A DNA stretch of 64,000 nt, from positions 62,001 through 126,000 of the forward strand of contig NZ_JACBNX010000010.1 of the NCBI RefSeq assembly GCF_013403875.1. The letters are read 5' to 3'. The notes below the pieces were generated by a model that was not told the origin of the DNA, made no database searches, and saw only the letters and a list, made by a program, of their open reading frames with translations. Positions 61,395 to 64,000 of the stretch are shown here, in pieces. Source of the stretch: Burkholderia guangdongensis (GTDB lineage Bacteria > Pseudomonadota > Gammaproteobacteria > Burkholderiales > Burkholderiaceae). The position numbers and the translations under genes were made by a program. Each line of letters begins with the position of its first letter. Position 1 is the stretch's first letter.

Positions 61395-62951
61395 ATGGCA
61401 GACACCGAATATGCAATGCCCAGCGAGCCCGGCCCGACGCGCCGCGTATTCGCGCATCTGCACCGGCTGTTCGTTCCGCATCTGATTTTCTACACCGGTC
61501 TCGCCATCGCGATGATCCTGCTGCTGCTCTGCGGGCTCCTGCTCTACCAGGGCCGGATGGACGCACGCGAGCGCGCGCGCACGACGCTCGAGAATCTCGC
61601 GCAGATGGCCGAATGGGATATCGAGCGCAACGTCGAGATCTATTCGCTGTCGCTGCAAGCGATCGCCGACGGGCAGAACGATCCGGCGATCAAGCGGCTG
61701 CCGATGGACCTGCGCCGCGAGGTGCTGTTCGACCGCTCGACGACGGCCAAGTATCTGGGCGGCATCTACGCGCTCGACGAGCATGGCAACATCGTCGTCG
61801 ACGGCGCGGTCGACCAGCCGCGCGAGGGGAACTTCGCGGATCACCCATTCTTCACGTTCCAGCGCGACCATCCGAACGGTGGCCTGTTCGTCAGCGCGCC
61901 GTACCGCTCGCACATGCGCGGCGGCTCGCCGAGCATCTCGCTGAGCCGCCGCATCACGCGGCCCGACGGCTCGTTCGGCGGCGCCGCGGTGATCGCGATC
62001 AAGCTCGAATATTTCCACGATCTGTTCTCGCGCCTCACGCTCGGCCGGCGCGGCTCGATCTCGCTGATCGAGACGAACGGCCTGATGGTGATGCGTCAGC
62101 CGTACGACCCGTCGATCATCGGGCGCGACATCAGCCGGGCGAGCACGTTCCGGCGCTTCATGGACGCGCCGGAAGGCAGCTTCTCGGACACCGCGTCGAT
62201 CGACGGCGTGCGGCGACTTTACGTGTTCCGGCACCTGGAAAATCTGCCGCTGATCATCATGGTGGCCGAGGCCGAATCTGACATCTATGCGACCTGGTAC
62301 GACCGCGCGGTGCCGATCGGCTCGGTGATGGCGATACTCGCGATCGGCTTCGTCGGGCTGTCGCTGCTGCTCGACGTGCAGATGCGCAAGCGCCATCGCG
62401 CGGAGGCAGAGCTACAGGCGCTCGCGCGCACCGACGGGCTGACCGGCCTCGACAACCGCCGGATGCTCGACGTCACGCTCGTGCGCGAATGGCGCCGCGC
62501 CGCGCGCGCGCGGCACGCGCTGTCGCTGCTGTTCGTCGACATCGATCACTTCAAGGCCTACAACGACACGCAGGGCCACCAGGCCGGCGACGACGCGCTC
62601 GCCGCGGTCGGGCACTGCATCGCGGGCTGCCTGCGCCGGCCGGCCGACTACGCGGCGCGCTACGGCGGCGAGGAGTTCGTCGTGATCCTGCCGGACCAGA
62701 CCGTGCAGAGCGCGGTGGCGGTCGCGGAATCGATCCGCGCGAGCATCCACGCGCTCGACATTCCGCATCCGGCGAGCGAGTACGCGCGGCTGACCGCGAG
62801 CATCGGCGTGACCACCTGCATGCCCGAATGGGGCGGCGGCGTGCAGGCGGCGCTCAAGCGCGCGGACGACGCGCTCTATCGCGCGAAGGCGGGTGGCCGC
62901 AATCAGATCGTCGTGCAGGTCGAGTCACGGCACGAGCGTAAGCGCGCGTAG
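61395..62951 (+). CDS. membrane diguanylate cyclase with periplasmic dCache-like sensor
   Basis: The 518-residue inner-membrane protein has one helix near residues 33-52, a large periplasmic region (about 53-296, with HPFFTFQRDHPNGGLFVSAPYRS typical of dCache domains), a second helix (about 297-320) and a C-terminal GGDEF domain with the active motif GGEEF at 424-428. The inhibitory I-site RxxD is intact as R415-P-A-D418. It should make cyclic di-GMP in response to an external ligand. A later ATG at 61416 is possible. Confidence 0.92.
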   Translation: MADTEYAMPSEPGPTRRVFAHLHRLFVPHLIFYTGLAIAMILLLLCGLLLYQGRMDARERARTTLENLAQMAEWDIERNVEIYSLSLQAIADGQNDPAIKRLPMDLRREVLFDRSTTAKYLGGIYALDEHGNIVVDGAVDQPREGNFADHPFFTFQRDHPNGGLFVSAPYRSHMRGGSPSISLSRRITRPDGSFGGAAVIAIKLEYFHDLFSRLTLGRRGSISLIETNGLMVMRQPYDPSIIGRDISRASTFRRFMDAPEGSFSDTASIDGVRRLYVFRHLENLPLIIMVAEAESDIYATWYDRAVPIGSVMAILAIGFVGLSLLLDVQMRKRHRAEAELQALARTDGLTGLDNRRMLDVTLVREWRRAARARHALSLLFVDIDHFKAYNDTQGHQAGDDALAAVGHCIAGCLRRPADYAARYGGEEFVVILPDQTVQSAVAVAESIRASIHALDIPHPASEYARLTASIGVTTCMPEWGGGVQAALKRADDALYRAKAGGRNQIVVQVESRHERKRA

Positions 62952-62975
62952 GCGTACGAAAGCGCGCCTACGCGC
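62944..62975. terminator. hairpin across the cyclase stop, between convergent genes
   Basis: GCGCGTAGGCG (62944-62954) pairs with CGCCTACGCGC (62965-62975), an 11-bp stem with a 10-base loop that includes the TAG stop. No T run follows; a terminator role is plausible for both sides. Confidence 0.5.
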
Positions 62976-63009
62976 ACGTCGACCGCCGCGCGATGCGGCG
63001 CCCGGTTGC

Positions 63010-63606
63010 TCAGTTGGTCCGCGCGTTGTGCTTCGTCAGGAACGCGATCAGCCCGTCGATGCCGCCCTGCGCGAGCTGGGCCTTGAACTGCCCCTGATAG
63101 ACCTGGATCAGCCACGCGCCGGACATGTCGATGTCGTAGATTTTCCAGTCGTTGCCGACCTTGCCGAGCCGATAGCCGACCGACTGGCTGTCGCCCGGCG
63201 TCGTGACCGTCGACTGCACGAGCGCGTCGCTACCCGACGCGCCGCCCGCCTTGAACGAGAACTTCGCGTCCTGGCTGCCGAGCTGCGCGAGCGACGCGGC
63301 ATAGGTACGCGTCATCAGCAGCTTGAACTGCGCGTAGAGCGCCTGCTGCTGTTGCGGCGTCGCCTGCTTCCACGCGTCGCCGACCGCGATGCGCGTCGTG
63401 CGCTCGAAGTTCGTCGCGGGCAGGAAACGCGCCTCGACGACCTGCGTGACCTTCGCCATGTCGCCGCCGCGCGCCGCCGGATCGGCCTTCATCGCGGTGA
63501 CGGTGCCTTCGACCGCGTTGCGCACGACGTCGACCGGCGCGCTCTGCGCGAATGCGGAAACGGATACGGTGGCCGCGGCGAGAAATGCAAACAGATGACG
63601 TTTCAT
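63010..63606 (-). CDS. hpnM: hopanoid-associated MlaC-family periplasmic protein HpnM
   Basis: The 198-residue protein has a signal peptide ([20 protein letters not shown], cut before QSAPVD) and an MlaC/Ttg2D phospholipid-binding domain ([39 protein letters not shown] in pieces, [21 protein letters not shown]). In this lineage MlaC homologues next to hpnN are named HpnM and are thought to carry hopanoids or lipid across the periplasm. It is divergent from hpnN. The frame is open upstream, but only the ATG at 63606 gives a signal peptide. Confidence 0.9.
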   Translation of the reverse strand: MKRHLFAFLAAATVSVSAFAQSAPVDVVRNAVEGTVTAMKADPAARGGDMAKVTQVVEARFLPATNFERTTRIAVGDAWKQATPQQQQALYAQFKLLMTRTYAASLAQLGSQDAKFSFKAGGASGSDALVQSTVTTPGDSQSVGYRLGKVGNDWKIYDIDMSGAWLIQVYQGQFKAQLAQGGIDGLIAFLTKHNARTN

Positions 63607-63661
63607 ACGGATATCGCACTCGAGGAAAAAAGGGCCGGCGCGGCACGGCGGCCGGCCCGGG

Positions 63662-63673
63662 CAAGTATACCGG
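63662..63673 (-). promoter_or_regulatory. 12-bp promoter-like element before hpnM
   Basis: Read on the minus strand it is CCGGTATACTTG, which includes the -10-like TATACT. The same 12 bases occur in front of hpnN in the same orientation to the gene. It lies 56 bases before the hpnM ATG. Confidence 0.6.
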
Positions 63674-63811
63674 GCCCGGCGGCGCCGTGACACGCGGTGA
63701 CCGACTGTTACCTTTGACGCGGGATTGTCACTGGCGGGACGGGGCCGACGAGGCTGGACGAAGCCCGCCGGGCGCTGGCCGTCCGGCCGAAGCGACCGGC
63801 GGATCGACGCA

Positions 63812-63823
63812 CCGGTATACTTG
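63812..63823 (+). promoter_or_regulatory. 12-bp promoter-like element before hpnN
   Basis: CCGGTATACTTG with TATACT at 63816-63821, 34 bases before the hpnN ATG. It is the exact reverse complement of the element at 63662-63673, so both divergent genes carry it in equivalent position. Confidence 0.6.
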
Positions 63824-63857
63824 GGCACTTTGGTTTTTGGGCCCATTCCACCGCCTC

Positions 63858-64000
63858 ATGGTGACATCTCTTCTCGTCCGGCTCGTCGTGTTGTCGGTGC
63901 GGCGCCCGATCTGGGTCGTCGTGCTGTCGCTCGTCGCCGCCGCGCTGAGCGGCGTGTACGTCGCGCAGCACTTCAAGATCAACACCGACATCAGCAAGCT
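63858..64000 (+). CDS. hpnN: hopanoid transporter HpnN (RND/MMPL family), N-terminal part
   Basis: Only the first 47 codons are inside the window. They show the opening of an MMPL-type RND protein: a basic start ([17 protein letters not shown]), the first membrane helix ([19 protein letters not shown]), then [11 protein letters not shown]. HpnN moves hopanoids to the outer membrane. The divergent hpnM gene supports the identification. The gene continues beyond the window. Confidence 0.85.
   Translation, partial: MVTSLLVRLVVLSVRRPIWVVVLSLVAAALSGVYVAQHFKINTDISK

Noticed and set aside
1..64000. CRISPR arrays, insertion sequences, prophage genes, tRNA or rRNA genes.
   Set aside because: The repeats found are simple tandem units without spacers, and no transposase, integrase, phage structural gene or RNA gene was recognised by eye; a tool search could still find a small RNA.

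Overview
The window is high-GC, gene-dense DNA of a Burkholderia-type betaproteobacterium. Genes that point to this include hpnH, hpnM and hpnN of hopanoid metabolism, a DUF3331 protein, many GlxA/AraC regulators and an OmpC-type porin. I recognise no tRNA, rRNA, CRISPR array, insertion sequence or prophage. Most of it reads as ordinary accessory chromosome. The species cannot be fixed from the sequence alone.

Layout. At 1-1.6 kb lie the 3' end of ispH and hpnH (isoprenoid to hopanoid side chain). At 1.7-10.4 kb are a DOPA-dioxygenase-like protein, an NCS1 permease, cstA with its small partner, a DAHP synthase, YceH, and a MarR/MFS pair. At 10.4-14 kb an IclR regulator, an MFS carrier and a divergent porin share a duplicated operator. 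At 14-25.3 kb are an orphan ParA, a DJ-1 isonitrile-hydratase-like enzyme, several GlxA/AraC regulators, a 3-hydroxyacyl-CoA dehydrogenase with a CaiB-type CoA transferase, a GntR/UTRA regulator, and a solute-binding protein coupled to a PhyH dioxygenase. At 25.6-32.6 kb is an export block: MacA, MacB, a NodT-type outer-membrane factor and a convergent single-chain ABC exporter. It ends in a conspicuously AT-rich gap and has no biosynthetic genes beside it.

At 32.8-43 kb, after an aldo/keto reductase, comes a regulatory block: two FixJ/LuxR regulator plus histidine kinase pairs and a receiver-only regulator. They are interleaved with a BON protein, an acetoacetate-decarboxylase-like enzyme and pyruvate:quinone oxidoreductase (poxB). 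Two 22-bp elements, 20/22 identical, lie upstream of the receiver-only regulator and of poxB and suggest a shared regulon.

At 43-51.3 kb are small membrane proteins, a TIGR04222-like protein with a Cys/Gly/Ser tail, and a divergent phospholipid-type locus. That locus holds a PAP2/dual-specificity phosphatase fusion, a hydrolase/methyltransferase fusion, a CDP-alcohol phosphatidyltransferase with an Asp-to-Asn active-site variant, an acyltransferase and a CdsA-like cytidylyltransferase. It resembles the little-studied E. coli ynbABCD set and is the best candidate here for an incompletely described pathway. At 51.4-64 kb are a cysteine hydrolase with a GlxA regulator, LysR and a cytosine-deaminase-like amidohydrolase, a glycine-zipper lipoprotein, a GNAT enzyme, a class III aminotransferase, malate synthase G, a diguanylate cyclase, and divergent hpnM/hpnN whose upstream regions share a 12-bp promoter-like element.

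Simple tandem repeats (7-19 bp units) sit repeatedly at gene ends, in two cases including the stop codon, and 12-bp coding repeats extend a terminus of two GlxA regulators. Long open frames antisense to the listed genes are GC-driven shadows and are left out.
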